A DNA stretch of 42,331 bases from positions 1 to 42,331 of the forward strand of contig NZ_JAMFSB010000384.1 of assembly GCF_026225065.1 (NCBI RefSeq). The letters run 5' to 3'. This DNA is from Paraburkholderia sp. Lineage in GTDB: Bacteria > Pseudomonadota > Gammaproteobacteria > Burkholderiales > Burkholderiaceae. The stretch's first letter is position 1; each line of letters begins with the position of its first letter. The notes under the pieces are model-generated. The model did not search any database. It saw nothing but the letters and a program-made list of their open reading frames with translations, and was not told the DNA's origin. Positions 7,991 to 16,411 of the stretch are shown here, piece by piece. A program made the position numbers and the translations under genes.

Positions 7991-8944
7991 ATGCGTCATT
8001 CACATCATTCCCGCCGTCATCACGACATCGACGGCATGTATTCCACCGACCGTTCCTCGCTGCACGCGCTGTGGCACGCCCTCAGCCGCGACCATTACCG
8101 CGGTGAATGCGAAGGCCGCGGTGATCGCGAAAGCTATGAAGGCCGCGAGGGTCGTGGAGAACGCGGTGAACGCGGTGAACGCCGTGGCAGCCCCGGTGAC
8201 GCCCACTCACCACGCGGTTTCGAAGACTTCTTCGCCGCCCGCGGTGCTTTTCCCGAGCGCTTTGCGCTGCACGCCCTGTGGCACGCCATCGGCCGCCATC
8301 AACACCATCGCGGCGAACGCGGTGGTGACCGTAGCGGCCGCTTTGGTGGTCCCGGCGGCCCTGGCGGTTTCGGCGGCGGTGACGGCGACGGTTTCCCGCG
8401 CGGCCGCAAATTCAGCTCGGACGATCTGCAATTGCTGCTGCTGGCCCTGCTAGATGCCCAGCCGAGCCACGGCTACGAGCTTATCAAGGCGCTCGAAACG
8501 CGCTCGAACGGCTTCTATAGTCCGAGTCCCGGCATGGTCTACCCCGCGCTGACCTACCTCGAAGAAATCGGTTTTGTGACCGTCCAGCTCGAAGGCAATC
8601 GCAAGCGCTACGAACTGGCCGACGCCGGCCGCCAGCATCTCGCGGACAACCGCGAGCGGGCCGAGTTGATGCTCGCAAAACTGAACCATATTGCCCGCAA
8701 GATGGATTCCGTGCGGCGTGCGTTCGCCGGCGAAGAACCGCTGGATCCAAGCGAAGGCGGCTGGCTGCCCGAGCTGATCGAAGCCCGCCGCGCCCTCAAG
8801 CATGCGCTGTTCCGCCACGACAACGTGCCAGCCGACGAACAACGCCGGGTCGCCGCGATCCTCACGCGCGCCACGGCTGAAATCGAAGGCAAGCCGGACG
8901 CAGGCTCGAACACCGGCACCGACGCCGGCGCAGAAGATATCTGA
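7991..8944 (+). CDS. yqjI: PadR family repressor with His-rich N-terminus (YqjI-like)
   Basis: This 317-residue protein has a PadR winged helix at about residues 147-215 (LLALLDAQPSHGYELIKALE, then PSPGMVYPALTYLEE). That segment is close to my memory of E. coli YqjI, a nickel/iron-responsive repressor with a His/Cys-rich N-terminal extension. Here the ~140-residue extension begins MRHSHHSRRHHD and is rich in His, Arg, Gly and Glu, but has only one Cys (C40). It contains a duplicated block: LHALWHALSR (24-33) and LHALWHAIGR (93-102). Gly-rich and GER repeats follow each block. The next gene is YqjH-like, the known YqjI target, so a metal-responsive role is likely. A tandem operator overlaps its promoter. 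Confidence 0.83.
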   Translation: MRHSHHSRRHHDIDGMYSTDRSSLHALWHALSRDHYRGECEGRGDRESYEGREGRGERGERGERRGSPGDAHSPRGFEDFFAARGAFPERFALHALWHAIGRHQHHRGERGGDRSGRFGGPGGPGGFGGGDGDGFPRGRKFSSDDLQLLLLALLDAQPSHGYELIKALETRSNGFYSPSPGMVYPALTYLEEIGFVTVQLEGNRKRYELADAGRQHLADNRERAELMLAKLNHIARKMDSVRRAFAGEEPLDPSEGGWLPELIEARRALKHALFRHDNVPADEQRRVAAILTRATAEIEGKPDAGSNTGTDAGAEDI

Positions 8945-8997
8945 GCCCACGTGGCCAGAATCCCGAGCGCTACCCGACATCATTGGAGAGAACATCT

Positions 8998-9813
8998 ATG
9001 CTGACCAGGTCCGATCTCGCGGTTACCCGCGTACGTCATCCCCTGAAATTTCGTTTGCTGCAAGTCACGCGGGTTGAACCGCTGACGCCTCATCTGATTC
9101 GCGTCACCTTTACCGGTGACGATCTGCACGACTTCGAATCGGCTTCGTTCGACGATCACATCAAGGTCTTCTTCCCGGCGCCGGGCGCCGACAAGCCAGT
9201 GCTGCCGGAGGCGGGCCCGAACGGTCCGGTGTTCCCGGAAGATCAGCCGCGACCGGTGGCGCGCGATTTCACGCCGCGTCGCTATGACCGCGCCGCACGC
9301 GAACTGGACATCGAGTTCGCGATGCACGAAGCCGGTCCGGCCGCGACGTGGGCAGCGCAAGCCAAGGTCGGGCAATATCTGGGCGTCGGTGGGCCGCGCG
9401 GCTCGCTGGTGATTCCCACCGGTTTCGACTGGCATCTGCTGATCGGCGACGAGACCGCGCTGCCGGCCATCGCCCGGCGTCTGCAGGAGCTGCCTGCCAG
9501 CACGCGCGTAGCAGCCGTGCTCGAAGTCGCAGATCCGTCGGCGCGCATCGAATTCGATACGCAGGCCGAACTGCATGCGGTGTGGCGTTACCGCAGCGAT
9601 TCGCCGTATCGCGGCGATGCATTGCTGCAAGCGGTCCGTGAGACGTATCTGCCGGATGGCGAAGGCTATGTCTGGGCTGCCGGCGAATCCGCCACGATGC
9701 GCGCGGTGCGGTATCACCTATACACCGAGCGCGGCGTCGACAAATCGCGCATCCGTGCGGCAAGCTACTGGAAACAGGGCGCCGCAGCGGTGCACGAAAA
9801 CCTCGACGACTGA
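8998..9813 (+). CDS. yqjH: Siderophore-interacting protein / ferric-chelate reductase (YqjH/ViuB family)
   Basis: The 271-residue protein matches the FAD_binding_9/SIP family. It has an N-terminal FAD-binding barrel with RVTFTGDDLHDFES and DDHIKVFFP, the flavin motif ARDFTPRRYD, and a C-terminal NAD(P)H-type domain with LLIGDETALPAIARRL and GYVWAAGESATMRAVRYHL. The family reduces ferric siderophores to release iron in the cytoplasm. GGAGAG seven bases before the ATG at 8998 fixes the start. It lies 53 bp after the padR/yqjI-like gene on the same strand, whereas E. coli yqjH and yqjI are divergent; here they probably form one autorepressed operon. Confidence 0.88.
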   Translation: MLTRSDLAVTRVRHPLKFRLLQVTRVEPLTPHLIRVTFTGDDLHDFESASFDDHIKVFFPAPGADKPVLPEAGPNGPVFPEDQPRPVARDFTPRRYDRAARELDIEFAMHEAGPAATWAAQAKVGQYLGVGGPRGSLVIPTGFDWHLLIGDETALPAIARRLQELPASTRVAAVLEVADPSARIEFDTQAELHAVWRYRSDSPYRGDALLQAVRETYLPDGEGYVWAAGESATMRAVRYHLYTERGVDKSRIRAASYWKQGAAAVHENLDD

Positions 9814-9840
9814 GCCTGCGCAAACCTCGCAAATCTCATC

Positions 9841-9866
9841 GCCAGCCCCGCGGCTGGCTTTACCTT
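9841..9866 (+). terminator. Hairpin after the siderophore-interacting protein gene
   Basis: GCCAGCC and GGCTGGC pair over a CCGC loop, followed by TTTACCTT. It stands between the yqjH-like stop and the MFS ATG and may cause partial termination, so the MFS gene may be expressed less than yqjH. Confidence 0.55.
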
Positions 9867-9883
9867 CTTCAAGGATCTTGCCG

Positions 9884-11143
9884 ATGTATTCCATCAGCAC
9901 AAAGCACGAACGGCGTCTACTCTGGCTGCTCGCGCTGACGCAGTTCACCGTCATCATGGACTTTATGGTCATGATGCCGTTGGGTCCGCAGATCATGCAT
10001 ACCTTCAGCATCACACCGGCGGCCTTCGCGACGGCGGTGTCGGCCTACTCGTGGTGTTCGGGGCTCTCGGGCCTGTTCGCCGCGACCTACATCGACCGCT
10101 TCGACCGGCGCAAGCTGTTGCTGACGGTGTATGCGCTATTCGCGATATCTAACCTGGGCTGCGCGCTCGCCAGCAGCTTTCCGTTGCTGCTCGCAGCGCG
10201 CGCCTTTGCCGGTATTACAGGCGGCGTGCTGGGCTCGGTGATCATGGCGATCGTCGGCGATGTGATTCCGGTGCAGCGCCGCGGTGCGGCCACCGGCACC
10301 ATCATGACCTCGCTCTCGCTGGCTGCGATTGCCGGCGTGCCGGCCGGCGTCATGTTAGGGGCGCACTTCAACTGGGCGGCGCCGTTCGTGCTGCTGGTGG
10401 TGCTCTCCGTGTTGATCTGGTTCGGCGGTATGCAGATCGTGCCGTCGCTCGCCGAGCATCTGAGCCGCCGGCCGCCGCCGTTGAACCAGGTGCTGCCCGA
10501 CCTCGGACGCCTGCTCAGCAATCCGCGCCATCTGAATGCGTTTGCGCTTACCTTTATGATCATGGTGTCGCATATGCTGGTGATTCCGTTTATCTCGCCG
10601 ATGCTGGTCCTCAACCACGGCGTGCCACCTGCACATCTATCGTGGATATATATGGGCGGCGGCTTCGCGACATTCTTTACGTCGCGCGCGATTGGCCGCC
10701 TTGCCGACCGCTACGGCAAGCATCGTGTATTCCGCATTGCCGCCGTGCTGTCGATACTGCCGGTGCTGTTCGTGACTCACCTGCCCGATCTGCCTTTCGT
10801 CGTCGTGGTGCTGTTCTTCCCATTCTTTATGGTGGCCATGTCAGGACGCATGATCCCCATGCAGGCGCTGCTCACGACGGTTCCCGAGCCTACCCGCCGG
10901 GGTGCGTTTCTGAGCGCCAACAGCGCGCTGCAAGCGGTGGGGATGGGCTGCGGTGCATGGCTCGGCGGCTTGATGCTGACCAATACCGCGAGCGGACAGA
11001 TTGCCGGCTATGGCACGGTCGGCTGGGCGGCGGTGGGCATCACGCTGGCTGCCGTGTTGTGGGCCGGCCGGGTGAAGGCAGCGGCCGACAAGGCGCCGTC
11101 TGCGTCTGCCGACCTCGGTCCGGAGCCGTTGGGCGAGACTTGA
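9884..11143 (+). CDS. MFS transporter (DHA1-like drug/metabolite exporter)
   Basis: From the ATG at 9884 the protein has 419 residues and about 12 membrane helices. It begins with a cytoplasmic HERRLLWLLAL stretch. Motif A appears as YIDRFDRRKLLL and again in the second half as GRLADRYGKHRVF. The helix SLSLAAIAGVPAGVMLG corresponds to the antiporter region of DHA1-type exporters. The ORF track begins at 9575, inside the previous gene; AAGGA correctly spaced before 9884 supports the shorter form. Standing behind yqjI/yqjH, it could export a siderophore, a metal chelate or an unrelated compound. The C-terminus is a short hydrophilic tail. Confidence 0.82.
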   Translation: MYSISTKHERRLLWLLALTQFTVIMDFMVMMPLGPQIMHTFSITPAAFATAVSAYSWCSGLSGLFAATYIDRFDRRKLLLTVYALFAISNLGCALASSFPLLLAARAFAGITGGVLGSVIMAIVGDVIPVQRRGAATGTIMTSLSLAAIAGVPAGVMLGAHFNWAAPFVLLVVLSVLIWFGGMQIVPSLAEHLSRRPPPLNQVLPDLGRLLSNPRHLNAFALTFMIMVSHMLVIPFISPMLVLNHGVPPAHLSWIYMGGGFATFFTSRAIGRLADRYGKHRVFRIAAVLSILPVLFVTHLPDLPFVVVVLFFPFFMVAMSGRMIPMQALLTTVPEPTRRGAFLSANSALQAVGMGCGAWLGGLMLTNTASGQIAGYGTVGWAAVGITLAAVLWAGRVKAAADKAPSASADLGPEPLGET

Positions 11144-11149
11144 TGCAGC

Positions 11150-11926
11150 CTATGCCACATGCCATTGCGGCGGCCGCTTCTCGAGGAACGCGTTGACGCC
11201 TTCGCGTTGATCCGGGCCATCGAACAGATCGACGAAGCGCTCGCGCTCAACCGCGAGCGCCGCCGAACGCGGCACGCCTTGACGGCCCTGATGAATCAGG
11301 GTTTTGCTGAAAGAGACCGCCTGCGGGCTGAGCGTCGTGACGCGCGCCGCCATGGTCAACGCAGCCTCGCGTGCGGCGCCCTTCTCCACCACTTCTTCGA
11401 CGAGGCCGATCCGCAATGCCGTCGCGGCATCGACGCGCTCGCCCGTCAGAATCATCCGCTTCGCCCAGCCTTCGCCGACCAGCCACGGCAGCGTCTGCGT
11501 GCCGCATCCACAAGGCAGCAGACCCACTGCCGTTTCCGGCAACGCAAGCTGCGCGTGTTGCTCGGCAATCCGGATATCGCAGGACAGCGCACATTCGAGG
11601 CCGCCGCCCATCGCATAACCGTTGATCGCGGCAATCACCACGGCGCGCGCGTTTTGCAGTGTCTCGAAGGCAGCGCCGAAACGCGCGGCGGCGGTACGTG
11701 CGACATCGCGATTGCCATCCGCGAAGGTGTTCAGATCGGCGCCCGCACTGAAGAACTTCGGGCCGTCGCCGGTAATAACAATCGCCCGCACACGAGCCTC
11801 GCCGTTCAGGCGTTCGACCGTCTGTTGCAGTTGCAGGAGCCCGTCCGGCGTGAAAGCATTTGCGGGCGGGCGTTTGAGTGTGAACACGGCGACGGCGCCG
11901 TCGTTTGCGTAGTCGAGTTCGATCAT
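11150..11926 (-). CDS. Enoyl-CoA hydratase/isomerase
   Basis: The 258-residue crotonase-fold protein has the oxyanion-hole segment FFSAGADLNTF (about 58-68) and INGYAMGGGLECALSCD (about 101-117). It has both general acid/base glutamates expected of a true hydratase (about E111 and E131, the latter in LPETAVGLLP). It should hydrate trans-2-enoyl-CoA to 3-hydroxyacyl-CoA. Tandem ATGs occur at 11929 and 11926; GGAG is better spaced for 11926. It is the last gene of the dehydrogenase-synthetase-hydratase run, 117 bp after the synthetase stop, and ends convergently 6 bp from the MFS gene. Confidence 0.88.
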   Translation of the reverse strand: MIELDYANDGAVAVFTLKRPPANAFTPDGLLQLQQTVERLNGEARVRAIVITGDGPKFFSAGADLNTFADGNRDVARTAAARFGAAFETLQNARAVVIAAINGYAMGGGLECALSCDIRIAEQHAQLALPETAVGLLPCGCGTQTLPWLVGEGWAKRMILTGERVDAATALRIGLVEEVVEKGAAREAALTMAARVTTLSPQAVSFSKTLIHQGRQGVPRSAALAVERERFVDLFDGPDQREGVNAFLEKRPPQWHVA

Positions 11927-12043
11927 CATGCGTCTCCGGCTGGAATTGCTGTGCTATCGCCGCCGCGCGTAACCGGCCGGCTCATCGCGTGTGAAAAAAG
12001 AGGCAGACAGTACCGCGTTGCACTGCACTGCACTGCCTTCGGT

Positions 12044-13768
12044 CTATTTACTATTCGCGCCCGACAGATCCGCGAAGTCCTCTTCCCAGTATTCACCAGG
12101 CAGACGTGCGGGTTCGGCAGCCCGCTCGAGTTCGCGGCGCCGCAGTTCGACGCGGCGGATCTTGCCGGAGATGGTCTTGGGCAGTTCACTAAACTGCAGA
12201 CGGCGAATCCGCTTGTACGGCGACAGCTTTTCGCGCGAAAACTGGAACACGCTGCGTGCGAGTTCAGGGCCGGCTTCATAGCCATGACGAACCGTGACGA
12301 ACGCTTTCGGCACGGACAAGCGCACGGGGTCGGCACTCGGCACCACGGCCGCTTCAGCAATCGCCTCGTGCTCGATCAGCACGCTCTCCAGTTCGAATGG
12401 ACTTAGCCGGTAATCGGACGACTTGAACACGTCATCGGAGCGGCCCACGTACACGTAGTAGCCATCCTCGCGCCGCAGCGCCACGTCGGAGGTGTGGTAG
12501 TAGCCGTTGCGCATCGCCTGCACGGTCGCGTTGGCGCTGTTCGCGTAGCCCGTCATCAGGCCGAGCGGACGGTGCGCGAGCGGCAAGGCGATTTCGCCTT
12601 CGCTGACGGCCTGATCGTCGGCATCGACCAGTTCAATGCGGTAGCCCGGCAACGGTCGGCCCATCGAGCCTGGCACCACCGGCTGACCGGGCGAGTTACC
12701 GATCTGGCAGGTGGTCTCGGTCTGACCGAAGCCATCGCGGATCGTCACGTTCCATGCATGCCGCACACGCTCGATCACCTCCGGATTCAGAGGCTCGCCC
12801 GCGCCGACGATCTCGCGCAGCCTGACCGGATAGTCGGCCATCGGCTCCTGCACCAGCATGCGCCAGACGGTCGGCGGCGCACACAGCGTCGTGACGTTGC
12901 AGCGCACCAGCACATCGAGCGTTTCCTTCGGCACGAAGCGCGCGTAGTTGAAGACAAACACGCAGGCCTGCGCATTCCACGGCGCGTAGAAGCAGCTCCA
13001 CGCATGCTTGGCCCAGCCGGGCGAACTGATGTTCCAGTGGATATCGCCCGGTTGCAGGCCGATCCAGTACATCGTCGACAAATGGCCCACCGGATAGCTT
13101 TGATGCGTATGCTCGACGAGCTTGGGCTTCGACGTGGTGCCCGAAGTGAAGTACAGCAGCAGCGGATCGGTCGCGTGCGTCGGACCATCTGGCGTGAACT
13201 GCGCGGTGGCATCGTAAGCGGCGGAAAGATCGATCCAGCCGTCACGCGGTGCGCCGACCGACAGACGCGTCAGCGGGATATCGAGGCCATCAAATTTCGC
13301 CAGTTCCGCGCTATCCACCACGACGAATTTCGCCTCGCCGATCTGGATGCGGTCGCGCACGTCGTCGGCGGAAAGCTGGGTGGTTGCGGGCAACACGATC
13401 GCGCCGAGCTTCATCGCCGCTAGCATCACGTCCCAGAGTTCGACGCGATTCGGCAGCATCAACAGCAGACGGTCGCCGCGCCCCACGCCGATACCGTGCA
13501 GGAAATTCGCCATCCGCGCCGAGCGTTCGGACATCTGCGCATACGTGAACTTCGTGCCCGAGCCAGTGGGATCGTCGACGATCCACAACGCCGGGTTGTG
13601 GTTGTCGTGCGCGATCACATCGAAATAGTCGAGCGCCCAGTTGAACTGAACGAGCGCTGGCCAGGCGAACTCGCTATACGCGCGCTCGTAGTCCGTGCGA
13701 TGGCGCAACAAGAGATCGCGCGCATCGAGGAAGGCCTTCGTCGAAATCGGAATGGTTCGCTCGGTCAT
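12044..13768 (-). CDS. Acyl-CoA synthetase (AMP-binding)
   Basis: The 574-residue ANL-superfamily enzyme has the phosphate loop YFTSGTTSKPKLVEHTH, in which Ser replaces the usual Gly after SGTT, and DGFGQTETTCQIGN in the adenylate site. The hinge region is YVYVGRSDDVFKSSDYRLSP and the A10 catalytic lysine lies in PKTISGKIRR. It activates a carboxylate with ATP and CoA. The overall sequence is of the medium-chain type (cf. MACS/benzoate-CoA ligase group); chain length is not decided. It follows the acyl-CoA dehydrogenase gene by 111 bp and is preceded by copy 1 of the hairpin/GACAAAGGAGA element, which provides its ribosome-binding site. Confidence 0.88.
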   Translation of the reverse strand: MTERTIPISTKAFLDARDLLLRHRTDYERAYSEFAWPALVQFNWALDYFDVIAHDNHNPALWIVDDPTGSGTKFTYAQMSERSARMANFLHGIGVGRGDRLLLMLPNRVELWDVMLAAMKLGAIVLPATTQLSADDVRDRIQIGEAKFVVVDSAELAKFDGLDIPLTRLSVGAPRDGWIDLSAAYDATAQFTPDGPTHATDPLLLYFTSGTTSKPKLVEHTHQSYPVGHLSTMYWIGLQPGDIHWNISSPGWAKHAWSCFYAPWNAQACVFVFNYARFVPKETLDVLVRCNVTTLCAPPTVWRMLVQEPMADYPVRLREIVGAGEPLNPEVIERVRHAWNVTIRDGFGQTETTCQIGNSPGQPVVPGSMGRPLPGYRIELVDADDQAVSEGEIALPLAHRPLGLMTGYANSANATVQAMRNGYYHTSDVALRREDGYYVYVGRSDDVFKSSDYRLSPFELESVLIEHEAIAEAAVVPSADPVRLSVPKAFVTVRHGYEAGPELARSVFQFSREKLSPYKRIRRLQFSELPKTISGKIRRVELRRRELERAAEPARLPGEYWEEDFADLSGANSK

Positions 13769-13818
13769 CGTCGTCTCCTTTGTCGACGGGAGTTAGCGCT
13801 TTAGCGCTGACTCCCGTC
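13769..13818 (-). repeat. Intercistronic hairpin-SD element, copy 1
   Basis: On the minus strand, GACGGGAGTCAGCGCT and AGCGCTAACTCCCGTC form a 34-nt hairpin with one internal mismatch (pair 10). It is followed directly by GACAAAGGAGA, five further bases and the acyl-CoA synthetase ATG. A second copy lies at 17971-18021 with the same layout. Three pairs differ between copies and all stay paired (pairs 4, 5 and 11), which points to selection for RNA structure. Function unknown; possibilities are an mRNA stabiliser or translation enhancer between cistrons, or a mobile REP-like repeat. Confidence 0.75.
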
Positions 13819-13879
13819 TCATGCAGATGCTGTCGTGCCGTCCGGCGCATATGCGTTCTATTGGCGTTTCATTCTGCAC

Positions 13880-15013
13880 TCAAACGTGCCGCGCGATCAC
13901 CATTCTTTGTACTTCGCTGGTCCCCTCGTAAATCTGCGTGATGCGGGCGTCGCGATAGTGACGCTCCACCGCGTAGTCCTCCAGGTAGCCGTAGCCGCCG
14001 TGAATCTGGATCGCGTGCGAACAAACCTCCTCAGCCATCTCGGACGCGTACAGCTTCGCCTGCGATGCCTCGGACAGGCACGGCTTGCCCGCGCTGCGCA
14101 GCCGCGCCGCGTGATGCACGAGCAGCCGGGCAGCGTTCAGGCGTGTGAGCATATCGGCCAGCATATTGGCGATGGACTGGTGTTCCGTCAGCGGCTTGCC
14201 GAACTGGATCCGCTCGCGAGCGTAGAGACGCGCCGCATCGAAGGCCGCGCGGGCGATGCCCAGCGCCTGCGCCGCAATGCCGATACGTCCGCCTTCGAGG
14301 TTCGACAAGGCGATGCGCAACCCTTCGCCACGCTGGCCGAGCAGATTCGCCTCGGGGATGGCGCAGTCCTCGAACGAGATCGGGCAAGTATCCGAAGCGC
14401 GGATGCCCATCTTATGCTCGGGGCGTCCGACGTTGAAACCGGACGTATCGGTGGGCACGATAAAAGCCGAGATGCCTCGCTTGCCCAGTTCGGGATCGGT
14501 CACGGCGAACACGATAGCGATGTTCGCCCGCGCGCCGTTGGTCACAAACTGCTTACTGCCGTTGATTATCCATTTGCCGTCGCGCAGCTCGGCACGTGTG
14601 CGCAGGTTATGGGCTTCGGAACCGGCCTGCGGCTCGGTCAGGCAGAATGCGCCGATCCGGCGTCCGGTAGCGAGATCCTGCAGGTACTCATTTTTCTGCG
14701 CCTCGGTGCCGAAGTTGAGAATCGGGCCGCAGCCGACCGAGTTATGCACGCTCATCAGCGTCGCGCACGACGCGCAACCGGCGGCGATTTCTTCGAGCGC
14801 CAGCGCATAGGCGATGTAGTCGGTGTATGAGCCGCCCCATTCGGACGGCACGATCATGCCAAGAAAACCCAGTTCGCCCATCTGTGTGACGACCTGATCG
14901 GGCAGTTTTGCCTCGCGGTCCCATTGCCCCGCATGCGGCACGAGGCAATCGACCGCGAAATCGCGGGCTGCGTCGCGGATCATCCGCTGTTCGTCGGTGT
15001 AGAAATTGTCCAT
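13880..15013 (-). CDS. Acyl-CoA dehydrogenase
   Basis: The 377-residue protein shows the complete ACAD fold. The flavin-site signature is [18 protein letters not shown], the middle strand is [20 protein letters not shown], and [23 protein letters not shown] and [20 protein letters not shown] follow. The catalytic base is in [10 protein letters not shown] (about E363), the position used by short- and medium-chain enzymes. It oxidises acyl-CoA to trans-2-enoyl-CoA, passing electrons to ETF. It is the first gene of the operon with the synthetase and hydratase. It is divergent from the AraC gene at 15259; the 245-bp gap must hold both promoters. Confidence 0.92.
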   Translation of the reverse strand: MDNFYTDEQRMIRDAARDFAVDCLVPHAGQWDREAKLPDQVVTQMGELGFLGMIVPSEWGGSYTDYIAYALALEEIAAGCASCATLMSVHNSVGCGPILNFGTEAQKNEYLQDLATGRRIGAFCLTEPQAGSEAHNLRTRAELRDGKWIINGSKQFVTNGARANIAIVFAVTDPELGKRGISAFIVPTDTSGFNVGRPEHKMGIRASDTCPISFEDCAIPEANLLGQRGEGLRIALSNLEGGRIGIAAQALGIARAAFDAARLYARERIQFGKPLTEHQSIANMLADMLTRLNAARLLVHHAARLRSAGKPCLSEASQAKLYASEMAEEVCSHAIQIHGGYGYLEDYAVERHYRDARITQIYEGTSEVQRMVIARHV

Positions 15014-15258
15014 GGCTTACGCCTGTGTCTCCGTCCAGATTGAACAAGTGTAGCAAGCCGCTGGACAGCTTCGATGCTCTGCCCGATCATTCTGCGTGAG
15101 CGCATTTGCCATGCTCGCGTGATCCGGCAACGTTTCCACACGTAGATTGACGGGGTCGCTGTTCTCCGGCATGCGCAAACCTGAGCGCGTTTGCCAGCGC
15201 GGGCCCAGCGGCCTCAGGCCTGGGCCTGGGGCCGTGCCATGCAAACCATTCCAGTTCA

Positions 15259-16302
15259 ATGACGCCGAAAAACGACAAAGGGACAATCTCGCTGAGCCTC
15301 GTCGAAGAAACGCTGGCGCTCGCGCGAGCGCGCGGTCTCGACGTGAAACCGCTCGTCGAAGCCGCCGGCATTGCGCCGCAGATGCTGGCCGCGCCGAAGA
15401 GCCGGGTTTCCTCGGCGCAATACGGCGCGCTGTGGGTCGCCATTGCAAACGCACTCGACGACGAGTTTTTCGGCCAGGACCCGCATCCGATGCGTTGCGG
15501 CAGCTTTATCGCCATGACGCAGGCAGCCTTGACGGCACGCAATGGTGCCCAGGCGCTGGCCAGGGCACTCAGTTTCATGCGCCTCGTGCTCGATGATCTG
15601 AGCGCGCAGCTCAGCACAGACCTGGGCCGTGTGCGGATTACGTTCAACCATCGCGACAGCACACCGCAGCCGACCATGTTCGCCTACGCGACGTATTTCA
15701 TCCTGGTCTACGGACTGGTGTGCTGGCTGGTCGGACGGCGCATTCCGTTGCTAGCGGCGCGCTTTCGCTGCGCCGAGCCGCCTGCCGCGCAGGAATACCG
15801 CCTGATGTTCTGCGAGGATATGCAGTTCGGCGAGGACGCATCGTATGTCGACCTGGCGCCGGCGTTTCTCGAACTACCCGTGGTTCAGACCGCGCAGTCG
15901 CTCAAGCCGTTTCTGCGCGATGCGCCGGGCAACTTTGTCGTCAAGTATCGCAATCCAGGTTCGCTGGCAGCGCGGGTTCGTAAGGTGCTGCGCGCGCTGC
16001 CGGCGGCCGGCTGGCCCGCCGCCGATCAGATGGCATTACGCCTGCATGTTGCGGAAGCAACCATGCGGCGGCATCTGAAGCAGGAAGGCTATACCTACCA
16101 GTCCATCAAGGACGACCTGCGGCGCGATATTGCCATTGCGGAACTGCAGGACAGCCGGCGCAGCATCGCGGAAATTGCGACGCGGGTGGGCTTTGCCGAG
16201 CCAAGCGCGTTCCATCGCGCGTTTCGCAAATGGACCGGCATGCGGCCGACCGATTACCGGCTCGAGCGGGCCGATCTCACGCATCCGGCGGAATCGGACT
16301 AA
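15259..16302 (+). CDS. AraC family regulator with Arabinose_bd-type sensor
   Basis: The 347-residue protein has an N-terminal ~210-residue domain of the PF12625 type (SLVEETLALARARGLDVKPL at the start, MFCEDMQFGEDASYVDLAP towards its end). A C-terminal AraC HTH pair follows (LHVAEATMRRHLKQEG, then IAEIATRVGFAEPSAFHRAF and KWTGMRPTDYR). OruR/ArgR-like regulators with this layout often control nearby catabolic operons. Its position divergent from acyl-CoA dehydrogenase suggests it activates that operon in response to the acid or acyl-CoA substrate. The ATG at 15259 has no evident Shine-Dalgarno, but no better start exists. Confidence 0.83.
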   Translation: MTPKNDKGTISLSLVEETLALARARGLDVKPLVEAAGIAPQMLAAPKSRVSSAQYGALWVAIANALDDEFFGQDPHPMRCGSFIAMTQAALTARNGAQALARALSFMRLVLDDLSAQLSTDLGRVRITFNHRDSTPQPTMFAYATYFILVYGLVCWLVGRRIPLLAARFRCAEPPAAQEYRLMFCEDMQFGEDASYVDLAPAFLELPVVQTAQSLKPFLRDAPGNFVVKYRNPGSLAARVRKVLRALPAAGWPAADQMALRLHVAEATMRRHLKQEGYTYQSIKDDLRRDIAIAELQDSRRSIAEIATRVGFAEPSAFHRAFRKWTGMRPTDYRLERADLTHPAESD

Positions 16303-16373
16303 GCTGTAAGCAGCAGGCCCTTTTTTCGGCCCGCGCCTCTCGATCACACCCGCCCTGTCTTCTGTCTCATCAG

Positions 16374-16408
16374 GGACGGCCGGGTCCGATACGGCGCTCT
16401 GGCCGTCC
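16374..16408 (+). promoter_or_regulatory. Possible hairpin at the NfeD translation start
   Basis: GGACGGCC and GGCCGTCC pair perfectly (8 bp) over a 19-nt loop, with the right arm ending three bases before the NfeD ATG. It could occlude ribosome entry or be incidental in GC-rich DNA. No Shine-Dalgarno is visible there. Confidence 0.3.
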
Positions 16409-16411
16409 GCG

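Noticed and set aside
8150-8190. Short direct DNA repeats (GGTGAACGC) within the padR-like gene
   Set aside because: They only encode the GER peptide repeats already described; not a CRISPR or mobile element.
9575-9883. N-terminal extension of the MFS transporter
   Set aside because: It lies in another frame of the siderophore-interacting protein gene; AAGGA marks the ATG at 9884.
12018-12037. CACTG repeated three times upstream of the enoyl-CoA hydratase start region
   Set aside because: Too short and simple to be more than a chance microrepeat.
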